Assembly: GCA_041601945.1 (NCBI GenBank)
Contig: JBFIHG010000001.1
Coordinates: 86,008 to 150,007, forward strand
Source: JBFJKD01 sp041601945
GTDB lineage: Bacteria; Pseudomonadota; Gammaproteobacteria; Pseudomonadales; Porticoccaceae
DNA length: 64,000 nucleotides
Direction: 5' to 3'
In this document: piece after piece, positions 44,693 to 54,551 of the stretch
Numbering within the stretch: the first letter of the stretch is position 1
Layout of the letters: each line of letters begins with the position of its first letter
Program-made: the position numbers and the translations under genes
The notes under the pieces: generated by a model
The model's input: only the letters and a program-made list of their open reading frames with translations
Database searches by the model: none
What the model was told of the DNA's origin: nothing

Positions 44693-45673
44693 ATGTCTCA
44701 GCACACTGTCTATACTTTGTACAAATTTATCGCCATGGAGCGCTGGCGCGAGCTGCGCGAGCCGCTGTTGGCAGTGATGACTGCACAGAATATACGGGGC
44801 ACGGTATTGCTTGCCAGTGAAGGTATTAATGCCACTGTATCCGGTCGCGCCGACAATATTGCCGAATTTATGCGCTGGTTGCGAGGACAGGAAGGTCTTG
44901 CCGATCTGGAGTATAAGCAGTCCATCACGTATACGCCGCCGTTTAAGCGCGCCAAGGTAAAGTTACGCAAGGAAATTGTTTCCATGGGCGTACCGGGTAT
45001 CGATCCGCGGCATGTAGTGGGGACGTACGTGGAACCGGAGGCCTGGAACCAGCTGATCAGCGATCCGGACGTGTTACTGATTGACACTCGCAATCGCTAC
45101 GAAGTGGATGTCGGCACCTTTGCCAATGCGGTAAATCCGCAGATTGATAGCTTTCGCGAATTCCCCGACTACGTAAAACAACACCTGGATCCGGCCAAAC
45201 ATCGCCGGGTCGCGATGTTCTGTACCGGCGGAATACGCTGTGAAAAATCCACCGCGTTGCTAAAAGAACAGGGCTTTGCCGAGGTGTATCACCTCAAAGG
45301 CGGCGTTCTGAAATATTTTGAAGACGTTCCGCAAGAGCACAGCTTATGGCAGGGTGAGTGCTTCGTGTTTGACGACCGCGTTGCGGTCAACCATGCCCTG
45401 GAAGCGGGGCGTTACGATCAGTGCCACGCCTGTCGTATGCCCATTACGGATGCCCACAAGGCGAGTCCGCATTACGAAAAAGGCATTAGCTGTCCACATT
45501 GTTACGCGACAACCGCACCCGCGGATCGCCAGCGTTTTGCGCAACGGGAAAAACAACTGACATTGGCGAAACAGCGTGGTGAATCTCATCTGGGGGCAGA
45601 CGCCGCAAATAGCCTGGAGCAAAAACGCGTTGCGAAACGCGCCCGGCGCAGAGCGGCACAATCCAGCACGTAA
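44693..45673 (+). CDS. trhO: tRNA uridine-5-hydroxylase, rhodanese family
   Basis: Needed for 5-hydroxyuridine at the wobble base of certain tRNAs. Plan: an N-terminal ferredoxin-like domain, a rhodanese domain with active-site Cys177 in CTGGIRCEKS, and a C-terminal cysteine-rich tail (CHACRMPI...CPHC) that looks like a zinc site. From 44693 (MSQHTVYTLYKF) it has 326 aa; an ATG at 44669 adds eight residues. Matches the YceA/TrhO family. Convergent with the acyl-CoA dehydrogenase, 19 bp away. Confidence 0.9.
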   Translation: MSQHTVYTLYKFIAMERWRELREPLLAVMTAQNIRGTVLLASEGINATVSGRADNIAEFMRWLRGQEGLADLEYKQSITYTPPFKRAKVKLRKEIVSMGVPGIDPRHVVGTYVEPEAWNQLISDPDVLLIDTRNRYEVDVGTFANAVNPQIDSFREFPDYVKQHLDPAKHRRVAMFCTGGIRCEKSTALLKEQGFAEVYHLKGGVLKYFEDVPQEHSLWQGECFVFDDRVAVNHALEAGRYDQCHACRMPITDAHKASPHYEKGISCPHCYATTAPADRQRFAQREKQLTLAKQRGESHLGADAANSLEQKRVAKRARRRAAQSST

Positions 45674-45692
45674 GACTAGCGCGTGGACGGCG

Positions 45693-46931
45693 CTACAGAT
45701 CGACATCACCTTTCAGCAGCCGTTGTACGATAGTGCGGTTTAATATCTCGTTGGTGCCGTCCGCTACGTTGATGAGGCGCAGGGTTTCCCAGGCGTCGGT
45801 CAGGCCCATCTCATTGGTAAAACCCATCGCGCCGTGGCTCTGAATTACCCTGTCTATGGCTCTGGTGCCCACCTGTACTGAATAGGCTTTGGTCATTGAC
45901 AACTCTTTGATTGCGGCGTGACCCTGATCCAGCAGGCGGCAGGCATTTAACCCAACCAGATGCGCCGCATGTACTTCGGTGGCTGATTCCGCCAGGGGGA
46001 AGCTGACACCCTGGTACTCGCTGATAGGTTTGCCAAAGGTTTCCCGTTGTTGCATGTAGGTAAAACCGATTTCCAAAGCCCAGCGGGCCAGGCCAATAGC
46101 TCGGGCGGCGTTGTACACGCGCCCCAGGGACACACCGGACAGGGCGATAGCAAAGCCGTGGTCGAGCTCCCCGACCAGCTGCCAGGGCTCTACGTGTACG
46201 TTTTCGAGCAACAGCGCACCTTCGTCGCCACCGATGTGCCCGTACATTTTAACGATGCTTTCAATTGTGAATCCCGGAGTATTCATGGGTATCAAAAAGG
46301 CGCTGATACCGCCTTTTTTCTGCGCGGCTTTGTCCGGGTCAGTGATGGCAAACAGCATACAATAATCCGCCTGGGGCGAATTGGTGGTCCACAACTTACG
46401 GCCCGAAATACGCCAGCCATTGCCGTCACGCACCGCACGGGTTTTCAGCATCGCGGCATCGGAACCGGCACCGGGTTCTGACAAACCGAAACACATCGAG
46501 GTTTTGCCGGATACCATGTCCGCGATAATCTCCTGCCGGGCGCGTTCGCTAACGTGGGCGAGCACCGGGCTGGGTCCAAATGCCCAATGGCTGATGGCGT
46601 AAGTGCCCAGCCAATGGTGTCCACCACAAGTGTGGAAGACCTTTTGCCAGGCACAATAGTAGGCCAGGTGGCCCATTGCGCTGCCGCCCAATGACTCTGG
46701 CGTAATCATGTTGAAATAGCCCGCTGCGGACGACGCCATACGTACTTCGCGAATTAATTCCACGACCGCCGGACTGTAACGTCCATCTTCACTGTATTTT
46801 TTGCGTGGATTGCCGAGCAGTTCCTGGTGGCGCTGGTGTCGTGGTATCACCTCTCGGCGCACAAACGCCTCTATACCGTCTTCAATGGCTGCAATGTCTT
46901 CTGGCAATGATTCGCCCAGGGCGCTATTCAT
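45693..46931 (-). CDS. Acyl-CoA dehydrogenase family protein
   Basis: FAD-dependent acyl-CoA dehydrogenase of 412 aa. Visible: FGLSEPGAGSDAA at the substrate/FAD site, GRKLWTTNSPQADYCMLFA, the RETFGKPISEYQGV helix, and C-terminal AMGFTNEMGLTDAWETLR-LINVADGTNEI, where the FAD and catalytic region sits. I take the ATG at 46931 (MNSALGESLPED); the frame back to 47003 adds an unconvincing leader. Which acyl-CoA it uses cannot be told from sequence. Confidence 0.85.
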   Translation of the reverse strand: MNSALGESLPEDIAAIEDGIEAFVRREVIPRHQRHQELLGNPRKKYSEDGRYSPAVVELIREVRMASSAAGYFNMITPESLGGSAMGHLAYYCAWQKVFHTCGGHHWLGTYAISHWAFGPSPVLAHVSERARQEIIADMVSGKTSMCFGLSEPGAGSDAAMLKTRAVRDGNGWRISGRKLWTTNSPQADYCMLFAITDPDKAAQKKGGISAFLIPMNTPGFTIESIVKMYGHIGGDEGALLLENVHVEPWQLVGELDHGFAIALSGVSLGRVYNAARAIGLARWALEIGFTYMQQRETFGKPISEYQGVSFPLAESATEVHAAHLVGLNACRLLDQGHAAIKELSMTKAYSVQVGTRAIDRVIQSHGAMGFTNEMGLTDAWETLRLINVADGTNEILNRTIVQRLLKGDVDL

Positions 46932-47116
46932 GGTTTGTTGCTCTCCGGCAAGGCCTGTGTAGGAAATACACAATAACAGGGATTTTTGTGTCTCGACACC
47001 CACATTCTTTGTACGGCAAAGACCACGTTGGCTTGCCAGTCAGCGGTTATATTTGCACTGTACGGGGTGCGGATGGCCAACGGGATGTGGTTACAGTCCG
47101 GTGTTTCCAGCACTTG

Positions 47117-48010
47117 CTATTCGGTCTTTTCCTGGATTATTTTGTGGGCTTTGCGGGCTTCTAATTCGGCCAGTTCCAGGGAAATCATCTCTGGTGTTTC
47201 GAAACACAGACGGCCGAGTTTCCCAGCACGGATGTCAGTTATCAGGCGCGTACCGGCGCGGGTGATATCGACCTGTGCGCCGGCACCCAGACAGCCGGTT
47301 TTTCTGCCGATTGCCTGCAGGTTCTCGACATCAATACTCGACAGCGTATCGAGCTGATAACGCTGTAGTAGACGATCGGGATAACATTGTCTGAGGTAGC
47401 GTAGTGCGAATAGTGCGGTGTCCTGATAATCCATGGCGGTTTCGCGAATCGCCCCAGTCACGGCCAATCGGTAACCGCTTTCAATATTTTCGATGTTGGG
47501 CCACAGTACGCCAGGGCTATCGAGCAGCGTTAAACCGTCACCGAGATTAATTCTCTGTTGTGTCTTGGTAATAGCTGGCTCGTTGCCGGTACTGGCGATG
47601 GCGCGTCCTGCCAGGGTGTTGATCAGGGTGGATTTTCCCACATTAGGAATTCCCGCAATAAGTATTACGGCGTTACGATTTTTTTTACTCGCAGGCGTCA
47701 GTTGTCTACACAGCTGACGAACCTGGGCGGCCTGGCGTGTCTGGTCGGCGCTGATAGCCAGGGTTTTGAAATGTTGTTCCCGTTCGAGATGCGTTTGCCA
47801 CAGCGCTACAATGGCAGGGTCGGCAAGGTCGATTTTGTTCAAGACCCTGACACGGGGTTTTTCGGCACCCATGGCGGCTAGCAGGGGGTTTTGGCTGCTG
47901 TAAGCAACTCTTGCATCGAGCACCTCAACCACAATGTCCACCTGGTCGAGCACTTTCCGTAATTCTTTGCGGGCCTTGTTCATGTGCCCGGGAAACCACT
48001 GTACCTGCAT
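47117..48010 (-). CDS. rbgA: Ribosome-assembly GTPase, RbgA/YlqF-like
   Basis: A circularly permuted GTPase: NKID (G4) comes before the P-loop GIPNVGKST (G1), then DSPGVLWP (G3). N-terminal VQWFPGHMNKARKEL is the family signature. From the ATG at 48010 it has 297 aa; the frame back to 48157 adds residues outside the conserved start. The family helps maturation of the large ribosomal subunit; I infer the same here. Confidence 0.85.
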   Translation of the reverse strand: MQVQWFPGHMNKARKELRKVLDQVDIVVEVLDARVAYSSQNPLLAAMGAEKPRVRVLNKIDLADPAIVALWQTHLEREQHFKTLAISADQTRQAAQVRQLCRQLTPASKKNRNAVILIAGIPNVGKSTLINTLAGRAIASTGNEPAITKTQQRINLGDGLTLLDSPGVLWPNIENIESGYRLAVTGAIRETAMDYQDTALFALRYLRQCYPDRLLQRYQLDTLSSIDVENLQAIGRKTGCLGAGAQVDITRAGTRLITDIRAGKLGRLCFETPEMISLELAELEARKAHKIIQEKTE

Positions 48011-48181
48011 AACTGTCCTGACGATTCTAAAACTGCGTACCAAGGGGCGAACAGGCGTCAATGATAAAGTAGCCGGGGTGTAAATACGAACCGGATAAGA
48101 CCCGTTTAACGCAGCGCTAGACCCACAGGGCATGAATAGTTTACTCTCGGGTAACATCTGATCGCACTGAGGAGCGCTGTA

Positions 48182-48484
48182 ATGGATAAATTGTTAGACG
48201 AAAAGCAATTGGTGGAAAAATTGGATGCTCTTAATCTTGGGGTAAGAGTCCCCTGGCAAATTATCGATGGCAAACTCCATAAACAATTCGAATTTTCCGG
48301 GTTTGTCGAGGCCTTTGGTTTTATGACCATGGCCGCGCTGGTGGCGGAACGTATGGACCACCACCCAAAGTGGACTAACGTGTATACGAAAGTGGATATT
48401 GATCTGTTAACCCACCGATCCGGTGGTATTACCAGCCTGGATTTTGCGCTGGCTGGTGCCATGGAAAAATTGGGCGGTCGCTGA
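48182..48484 (+). CDS. phhB: Pterin-4a-carbinolamine dehydratase-like
   Basis: A 100-residue protein with the DCoH/PhhB pattern: FKF-like strand (KQFEFSGFVEAFGFMTMAA), then ERMDHHPKWTNVYTKVDIDLLTH, holding the catalytic histidines. In phenylalanine hydroxylase systems it recycles the pterin cofactor, but no phhA lies nearby, and stand-alone copies are common with uncertain roles. Divergent from the GTPase gene. Confidence 0.88.
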   Translation: MDKLLDEKQLVEKLDALNLGVRVPWQIIDGKLHKQFEFSGFVEAFGFMTMAALVAERMDHHPKWTNVYTKVDIDLLTHRSGGITSLDFALAGAMEKLGGR

Positions 48485-48532
48485 TCAGGCAGTGTTACCT
48501 GAAGACAGTTTTACAAAATTAAGGGGTGACAG

Positions 48533-49717
48533 ATGTCGGGAGTGTTAAAGGGTATTCGGGTGCTGGATTTTGGACGCTATGTGGCGGGGCCCCACTGCGC
48601 GGCGTTATTGGCAGATTTTGGTGCGGAAGTGATTCGCATTGAGAAAGTCGATGGGAGTGAGGATCGGTTTCTTTCACCGCTGTCGCCATCCGGCCACGGT
48701 GCTAATTTTGTCCAGAACAGTCGCAATAAACTGGGCTTAACGCTTAATCCGAACAAACCTGAGGGGCGGGAAGTTGTCAGACGCCTGCTAAAAACGGCGG
48801 ACGTTGTTGTGGTCAATATGCCACTCAGTGCTCTAAAAGCAATGGGGCTGGATTACGACAGTCTGATTGCAATCAAGCCGGATATTATTCTCACGACTTG
48901 TTCGGCCTTTGGTTCGCGGGGACCTTATGCGGACAAGTTGGGGTTTGACGGCATCGGACAGGCTATGTCAGGCAATATGCATATGTCGGGATATTCCGAC
49001 GAACCCATGAAATCCTACGGCCCTTATGTGGATGTAAGTACCGGAATACTGTGCGCGTTGGGTACGGTTCTGGCACTGTACGAACGTTTAACTAGCGGCA
49101 AGGGACAGATAGTTGAGGGCTCGTTGGTCACGACAGCTCTGAATGTCACGAATGCGAATCTGATGGAGCAGGCGGTGTTGCAGTTGAATCGGGTTGCAAC
49201 GGGCAATCGGGGCCAGAGTGGAGCTCCGGCGGACGCCTTTAAAACCCTGGATGGCTGGATGATGGTGCAAAATCTTGGCAATCCGTTGTTCAAGCGCTGG
49301 GTTGATCTGATGGGTGAACCTCAATGGCTGGACGATCCTCGTTTTAAGGACGACAAATGTCGTGGGGATAACGGTGAGGTAATCAGCGCGCGCATGGCCC
49401 AATGGTGCGCTGATAAAACCACGCAACAGGCGATGGATACACTCGAACAGGCCGGAATTCCTGCCGGGGAAATTCTCACGCCCCAGCAGTGCCTTGAGCA
49501 TCCACATATGCAACAGGCTGGACTGTTTACGCAGGTGCACATCGACGGCATTGATAAACCGGTTCCCTTTCTTGAGACGCCGGTCAGTTTGTCCCGCACC
49601 CCTGGGGCAATGCATTCACCTCCACCGCGTTTGGGGGAGCACACCGATAGTATTCTTGAATCCCTTGGCTACACGCCTGATGACATTGCCACACTGCGTA
49701 GCGGCAGGGTGGTTTAA
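48533..49717 (+). CDS. CaiB/BaiF family CoA transferase
   Basis: Class III CoA transferase (394 aa) that moves CoA between carboxylic acids through an aspartyl-CoA intermediate. Opening VLKGIRVLDFGRYVAGPHCA, LLADFGAEVIRIE and the QNSRNKLGLTLNPNKPEGRE segment are diagnostic; SAFGSRGPYADKLGFDG and QAMSG follow. It begins 48 bp after phhB, perhaps in one transcript. Substrate unknown. Confidence 0.85.
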   Translation: MSGVLKGIRVLDFGRYVAGPHCAALLADFGAEVIRIEKVDGSEDRFLSPLSPSGHGANFVQNSRNKLGLTLNPNKPEGREVVRRLLKTADVVVVNMPLSALKAMGLDYDSLIAIKPDIILTTCSAFGSRGPYADKLGFDGIGQAMSGNMHMSGYSDEPMKSYGPYVDVSTGILCALGTVLALYERLTSGKGQIVEGSLVTTALNVTNANLMEQAVLQLNRVATGNRGQSGAPADAFKTLDGWMMVQNLGNPLFKRWVDLMGEPQWLDDPRFKDDKCRGDNGEVISARMAQWCADKTTQQAMDTLEQAGIPAGEILTPQQCLEHPHMQQAGLFTQVHIDGIDKPVPFLETPVSLSRTPGAMHSPPPRLGEHTDSILESLGYTPDDIATLRSGRVV

Positions 49718-49742
49718 TATCGGTTGTTAATTTTTTTCTTAA

Positions 49743-49766
49743 ACGGCGTTAAAAATATTACGCCGT
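49743..49766. terminator. Hairpin between convergent genes
   Basis: ACGGCGT (49743-49749) and ACGCCGT (49760-49766), a perfect 7-bp stem with a 10-base AT-rich loop. A T-run precedes it on the plus strand; neither side has a strong downstream T-run. It lies just after the CoA-transferase stop and before the end of the patatin gene. Confidence 0.35.
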
Positions 49767-49807
49767 GGCAGTTTGTCGCGTGCATATTTCGGCGTCTGTC
49801 AGGCGTT

Positions 49808-50971
49808 TTACGCTGGCTCGCCGCCGTCTTTCGTATGATTATTCAGGGCAAAAAAACTGGTGATTTTCTCGGATTGCTGCAGCGCGTCGCCATAGCCCAA
49901 ATTAATTAACTCGTTACAGAAGCCCGGTTCGAATAACAGCAGGCTGGTGGCGCTGGAGCCACCGCCTTCTGCGGTGCCGCCAGTGGCGCGCAAAAAGAGT
50001 TTCAGGCTGGCTGGCAGCTCGTCAAAATGCGCATCGGCGATTTCGTTGATCGCGACCGACGGAGAGATACAAAGATAATCAATTGGTTTTGGGGTGTCTT
50101 TAAGGTGCACGTTCTCCGGTTCTTTTTGTCGCAGTAAACGGGTCAATTGATTAATGGTCTTCAGCGACTCGAGATCACTTTCTATGGAATCGATAAATGC
50201 GCTGTTAAGCATGTGGGCAATCATTTGGGCAACTGAAGGGGAGTGCTGCTGCGGCTGGGCCTCTGGCCGGTCCCGTTGGTTGTCGCTGACGCCGACGATA
50301 AAAACCCGGTTGGCCCCAAGGTGTAGTGCGGGGCTGATGGGCTTTAACTGTCGCATCGCGCCATCCCCATAATAATCGTTGCCAATTTTTGTGGCCGGAA
50401 AAATAGTGGGAATCGATGTGGACGCAATCAGATGATCGATCGTCAGTCCCGTCCGTAAGCCGACACGCCTTGTGCGTTGCCAGTTATCCTGACGACCCTG
50501 GAAAAAATTCACGGACACGCCGCTGGTGTAGTTCATGGCAGTTATGTTGATTGCATCGAGCTCGCCACTGGCGAGCGCTTCGTCAATATGACGAAAGCGA
50601 ATCACGGAATTTAGTAATTCGCGCAGTGGTGTGTTGTCCAACAATGCCACTGGCGTGCCAAAACCGGATCCTCGGTTAAATAATGACAAACCCAGGCGCA
50701 GTGTGTTTTTGCACACGCCCCACAGATCCGTGCGATAAATATCCTCGGCTTTGAGCGTGCGCCAAATCGTTTCCAGTTTGCGCACGCGCAGACGAAAACG
50801 CCCGGCGCTACTGGCAATTGCCAGGGCGTTGATGGCGCCAGCGGATGTCCCACAAATAATTGGAAACGGGTTGTGGGTCTGTTTCGGCAGTAGTTCTGCC
50901 ACGGCTTTGAGTACGCCGACCTGGTAGGCAGCGCGTGCGCCGCCACCGGATAATATAAGTGCGGTGGTCAT
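49808..50971 (-). CDS. Patatin-like phospholipase
   Basis: Serine lipid acyl hydrolase, 387 aa. Oxyanion loop SGGGARAAYQVGVL at residues 8-21, nucleophile Ser43 in GTSAG, and the partner Asp in GDGAMRQ near residue 200. The C-terminal part (about 270-387) carries extra helical sequence typical of bacterial family members. No signal peptide. Substrate not assigned. Its own neighbourhood gives no clue. Confidence 0.85.
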   Translation of the reverse strand: MTTALILSGGGARAAYQVGVLKAVAELLPKQTHNPFPIICGTSAGAINALAIASSAGRFRLRVRKLETIWRTLKAEDIYRTDLWGVCKNTLRLGLSLFNRGSGFGTPVALLDNTPLRELLNSVIRFRHIDEALASGELDAINITAMNYTSGVSVNFFQGRQDNWQRTRRVGLRTGLTIDHLIASTSIPTIFPATKIGNDYYGDGAMRQLKPISPALHLGANRVFIVGVSDNQRDRPEAQPQQHSPSVAQMIAHMLNSAFIDSIESDLESLKTINQLTRLLRQKEPENVHLKDTPKPIDYLCISPSVAINEIADAHFDELPASLKLFLRATGGTAEGGGSSATSLLLFEPGFCNELINLGYGDALQQSEKITSFFALNNHTKDGGEPA

Positions 50972-51013
50972 GGGGATTAAATATTTCCTTTACGGTGGTC
51001 GCAATCACGAAGA

Positions 51014-51469
51014 TTAGTAAATGCCTAGCGCCATACCTGCGGCCATGGTCAGGCCCAGTTCTTCACAACGGGCTAATTCGTTTGGTTCGAGTGGGCCGAC
51101 GACGACAACCGGTTCCACGACTTTGCGTAGCGGATAGCCCAGCGCGATACGCTCAACCTCCCGCACTGCGCCGCTACCATCATTGCTGGCCCCGACAAAC
51201 AACCCGTAGGGTAAATTCAGGTGATGAGGTTCGGCCGGGTAAAAGGTACGGTCAAAAAAATCTTTTAGAGCGCCACTCATGTAACCAAAATTTTCCGGTG
51301 TGCCAAACAGCAGGCCGTCGGCCCATAACAGATCGTCGAGATTGGCGACGAAGGCATTCTTCATAACCACCTCGACGTCCTGCTCCTGGCGAGCACCCTG
51401 CAATACGGCTTGCGCCATCTGTGCTGTTTTACCCCCCTGGCTATGATAAATTATCATTAAACGCTTCAT
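51014..51469 (-). CDS. Flavodoxin-like NAD(P)H-dependent reductase
   Basis: A 151-residue FMN-binding flavodoxin fold. The first strand is MIIYHSQGGKTAQMA (phosphate-binding loop), then ADGLLFGTPENFGYMSGALKDFFDR and a WrbA-like DR-TFYP segment. Probably an FMN reductase or quinone reductase; I cannot tell which. ATG at 51469. Divergent from comEC. Confidence 0.78.
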   Translation of the reverse strand: MKRLMIIYHSQGGKTAQMAQAVLQGARQEQDVEVVMKNAFVANLDDLLWADGLLFGTPENFGYMSGALKDFFDRTFYPAEPHHLNLPYGLFVGASNDGSGAVREVERIALGYPLRKVVEPVVVVGPLEPNELARCEELGLTMAAGMALGIY

Positions 51470-51565
51470 TGCCTTAGGCTAAGGAATTTAGCGCCCAAAA
51501 GCAAAGATTGTAGTCATAATTGCGAATCTCAATATTATCGCGATCAACACGGATGTTGAATAACG

Positions 51566-53839
51566 ATGCCTCTCTTATTGTTCTCCTGCGGTGTGCTGTC
51601 TTCAGCGTTCTGGCCATTTTTGCCAGAAATGCCGTTACTTGTTGCTGTTCTGGTCACGGCATTGCCCCTGAGCATTCACCCGCGTCTCCGACCGATTCTA
51701 TTTGCACTGTTGGGTGTAGTTTGGGCCAGTATCTGGGGGCACTGGTCGTTACACCATCGCTTGTCTATCGATCTGGATAAGACGGATTACCTGGTAACCG
51801 GCACTGTCCGGGATATGCCGCGCATAGATTCGCTGCGTAGTAACTTTTATCTGGATATCCACACCCTGGAAGCTTTACAACCGGGCGTGTCCGCACCAGA
51901 GTTGCAACGATTGCGGCTGAGCTGGTATCAAAGTCCGCCTCTCGAACCGGGGCAGCGTTGGCACTTGCGCGTGCGCCTGCGTGCGCCCCGTGGTTTCAGC
52001 AATCCGGGTGGTTTCGATTACACAGCCTGGCTGTTATCCGAGGGCGTATCGGCCACGGGTTATGTCCGTTCTGCCCCCACCAACAGGTTACTGGACAGCG
52101 ACACCGGAATGTCGGTTGCTGGGTTGCGCTTTCGCCTGCAGCAGTCCATTGGGAGGTTAGCGCTGAGTGAGGGTGGCAAAGGGTTTATCGCGGCGTTGAC
52201 GGTTGGGGACAAACAGTTGATCCCAGCGCCGATGTGGCGCACGTTGCAGTTGACCGGAACCCTTCACCTGATGGTGGTGTCCGGGCTGCATATCGGCATG
52301 CTAGCAGGTTGTGGCTGGTTACTCGGTATTGGTGCGGGCAGACTACTTGCGGCGGCGGGGGCGACGCTGCCAGCCACCCAAGTCGCTGCGGGCGTGTCGC
52401 TGATGATGGCACTAGGTTACAGTCTGCTGGCTGGATTTTCTTTGCCCACGCAGCGGGCGGTGATTATGCTTGTGGTATTTCTGGCGGGCCCTCTGTTACG
52501 GCGAAAAATCGCGGCAGGCACCGGGTTGTTATGGTCTTTGGCGATAGTTAGCATCCTTGATCCGCTGGCGGCGTTGAGTCCAGGATTCTGGTTGTCCTTT
52601 ACGGCAGTGGCGGGACTGGTTGCCTATTTTAAGCCGCGACCGCGTCTTAACTGGTGGCGCCGTACAGTATTAGCGCAGGGCGTAGTGTTTTTCTCTCTGG
52701 CGGGATGGCTGCTGCTCTATCAGGGCGAAATTAATTTTATGGCGCCCCTGATAAATTTGTTGGCCATTCCATGGATAAGTATCGCGGTGGTGCCGTTGTG
52801 CCTGCTGGGCGGGATGCTGCTGACATTTCACGAACCCGCGGCCCATGTCTGCTGGATGCTGGCCGGACAACAACTGGAGTGGTTCGCTCTCGGTCTCGAA
52901 TGGGTTGCGGACCAGGCCAGCGCTGCGCGCCTGGGGGCTCCGGGTGGCGAACGCTGGATTGCTATTGTGTCGTTTGTGTTTGCGGGGGCAGTGCTGCTGT
53001 TGCCCAGGGGGCTTGGTTGGCAAACCTCTGGATGGGTGTTGTTGATGGCGATGTTGTGGTTGCAACCCCCGCAGCGGCCGGCCCTTGCAGTGACGGTGCT
53101 GGACGTCGGTCAGGGTTTGGCGCTAGTCCTGGAAACGCCGGAACAAGTGCTGGTGTACGACACCGGACCGAAGTTTAGCGAGCGCTTTGATGCGGGCAGC
53201 GGAATTGTTGCACCGTTCTTACGACATAGCGGTATTACAACCATTGATTTACTGGTGATCAGCCACAACGATAGCGATCATGCCGGGGGCGCGGCCGGAC
53301 TGTTCAGCTATTATCGGCCCCGAGAAATCATTGCACCCGACGAAGTACCCGCGTCACTGGCGACGCAAGCCTGTGTGGCAGGCCAACGTTGGGTTTGGCA
53401 AGATTTGACGATTGACGTGTTGCATCCTGGATTGGCGCGCGAAAAGAATGACAACAATCAATCCTGTATTTTGTTGATCCGTTATCGGGCAGTAAGCGTT
53501 CTGTTGACCGGCGATATGGAAGCCGCCGTGGAATCGGCATTGTTGCAAAAGCGGGTGTGGCCCGGGGACGTTACTTTATTGGTAGCGCCTCATCACGGTA
53601 GCAAGACGTCGTCGAGCGCCAGTTTTGTGCAGACAGTGCACCCCGGTCATGTGGTATTTTCCGCCGGTTACCATCATCATTTCGGCCATCCCCACGACAG
53701 TGTAGTGGCGCGCTACCGACAAACCGGTGCTGAACTGTGGTCCACGGCGGAATCTGGCGCGCTGCGTTTTGTCTGGGATACAGATCTGGCGCTGACCATA
53801 CGGGCACAACGTGAAATGGTGCAAAGGTATTGGCATTAA
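51566..53839 (+). CDS. comEC: DNA uptake channel ComEC/Rec2
   Basis: Inner-membrane protein of natural transformation, taking one DNA strand into the cell. 757 aa: N-terminal helices and an OB-like domain (DUF4131), the competence domain with LMVVSGLHIGML and STAR-like conserved Gly/Pro helices, and a C-terminal metallo-beta-lactamase-like domain with SHNDSDHAGG near residue 566 and APHHGSKTSSS. The zinc-ligand motifs look intact. It neighbours exbB as in pseudomonads; its former DUF2062 neighbour lies at 28.1 kb. Confidence 0.93.
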   Translation: MPLLLFSCGVLSSAFWPFLPEMPLLVAVLVTALPLSIHPRLRPILFALLGVVWASIWGHWSLHHRLSIDLDKTDYLVTGTVRDMPRIDSLRSNFYLDIHTLEALQPGVSAPELQRLRLSWYQSPPLEPGQRWHLRVRLRAPRGFSNPGGFDYTAWLLSEGVSATGYVRSAPTNRLLDSDTGMSVAGLRFRLQQSIGRLALSEGGKGFIAALTVGDKQLIPAPMWRTLQLTGTLHLMVVSGLHIGMLAGCGWLLGIGAGRLLAAAGATLPATQVAAGVSLMMALGYSLLAGFSLPTQRAVIMLVVFLAGPLLRRKIAAGTGLLWSLAIVSILDPLAALSPGFWLSFTAVAGLVAYFKPRPRLNWWRRTVLAQGVVFFSLAGWLLLYQGEINFMAPLINLLAIPWISIAVVPLCLLGGMLLTFHEPAAHVCWMLAGQQLEWFALGLEWVADQASAARLGAPGGERWIAIVSFVFAGAVLLLPRGLGWQTSGWVLLMAMLWLQPPQRPALAVTVLDVGQGLALVLETPEQVLVYDTGPKFSERFDAGSGIVAPFLRHSGITTIDLLVISHNDSDHAGGAAGLFSYYRPREIIAPDEVPASLATQACVAGQRWVWQDLTIDVLHPGLAREKNDNNQSCILLIRYRAVSVLLTGDMEAAVESALLQKRVWPGDVTLLVAPHHGSKTSSSASFVQTVHPGHVVFSAGYHHHFGHPHDSVVARYRQTGAELWSTAESGALRFVWDTDLALTIRAQREMVQRYWH

Positions 53840-53915
53840 CCAGGCTGGCGCCATGAGTGACGGTCGGTGATTGTGGTAAAGTGGCGCATAAATTTTTGCG
53901 AAATGAGGGGCAGGC

Positions 53916-54551
53916 GTGTACGAATTACTGGTTAGTGGCGGTTGGTTAATGCTGCCGTTGATGCTGTGCTCGGTGGCTGTACTGGGTATTGTGGTTGAGC
54001 GCTATCTGGCGTTGCGTCCAGGTAAAGTCGTACCCGATAATCTGTTAGGGCAGGTTTGGCATTGGTTAAAAAATCATCAGCTGGACCGGGAAAAACTCCT
54101 TGAACTGCGTAATTCATCGCCACTCGGCATTATTCTCGCCGCGGGGTTGAGTAACTCAGGCCACGGTCGCGACGTGATGAAGGATAGTATTGAAGAGGCC
54201 GCTGCTCAGGTGGTGCATAATCTGGAAAGATATCTTTCGATTCTGGGAACCATTGCGGCCGTTGCACCGTTGATTGGATTACTCGGCACCGTGTTCGGAA
54301 TGATTAATGTATTTACAGCTATTATGCTGGAAGGGTCCGGTAACGCTGGCGTGTTGGCCGGGGGTATTTCCGTGGCATTAGTTACCACAGCGGCGGGACT
54401 TTCCGTAGGTATTCCGGCATTGATAGCGCATCGTTTTTTTGAACGGCGGATTGACACGTTAGTGGTAGATATGCAGGATCAGGCGGTCAAGCTGGTGGAC
54501 GCGCTGCACGGCGATCGCCTGTTGCAACCGGAGGAGGCCGCGAAGCAGTGA
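53916..54551 (+). CDS. ExbB/TolQ-like proton channel subunit
   Basis: Three-helix protein of the MotA/TolQ/ExbB family (211 aa), with helices around 8-26, 105-130 and 145-165. Conserved Thr/Gly pattern in LIGLLGTVFGMI and the third helix. With the following ExbD it forms a proton-driven motor. GTG start behind GAGGGG. Overlaps exbD by 4 bp. In gammaproteobacteria this pair next to msbA/lpxK is often not a TonB helper; the role here is unassigned. Confidence 0.85.
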   Translation: MYELLVSGGWLMLPLMLCSVAVLGIVVERYLALRPGKVVPDNLLGQVWHWLKNHQLDREKLLELRNSSPLGIILAAGLSNSGHGRDVMKDSIEEAAAQVVHNLERYLSILGTIAAVAPLIGLLGTVFGMINVFTAIMLEGSGNAGVLAGGISVALVTTAAGLSVGIPALIAHRFFERRIDTLVVDMQDQAVKLVDALHGDRLLQPEEAAKQ

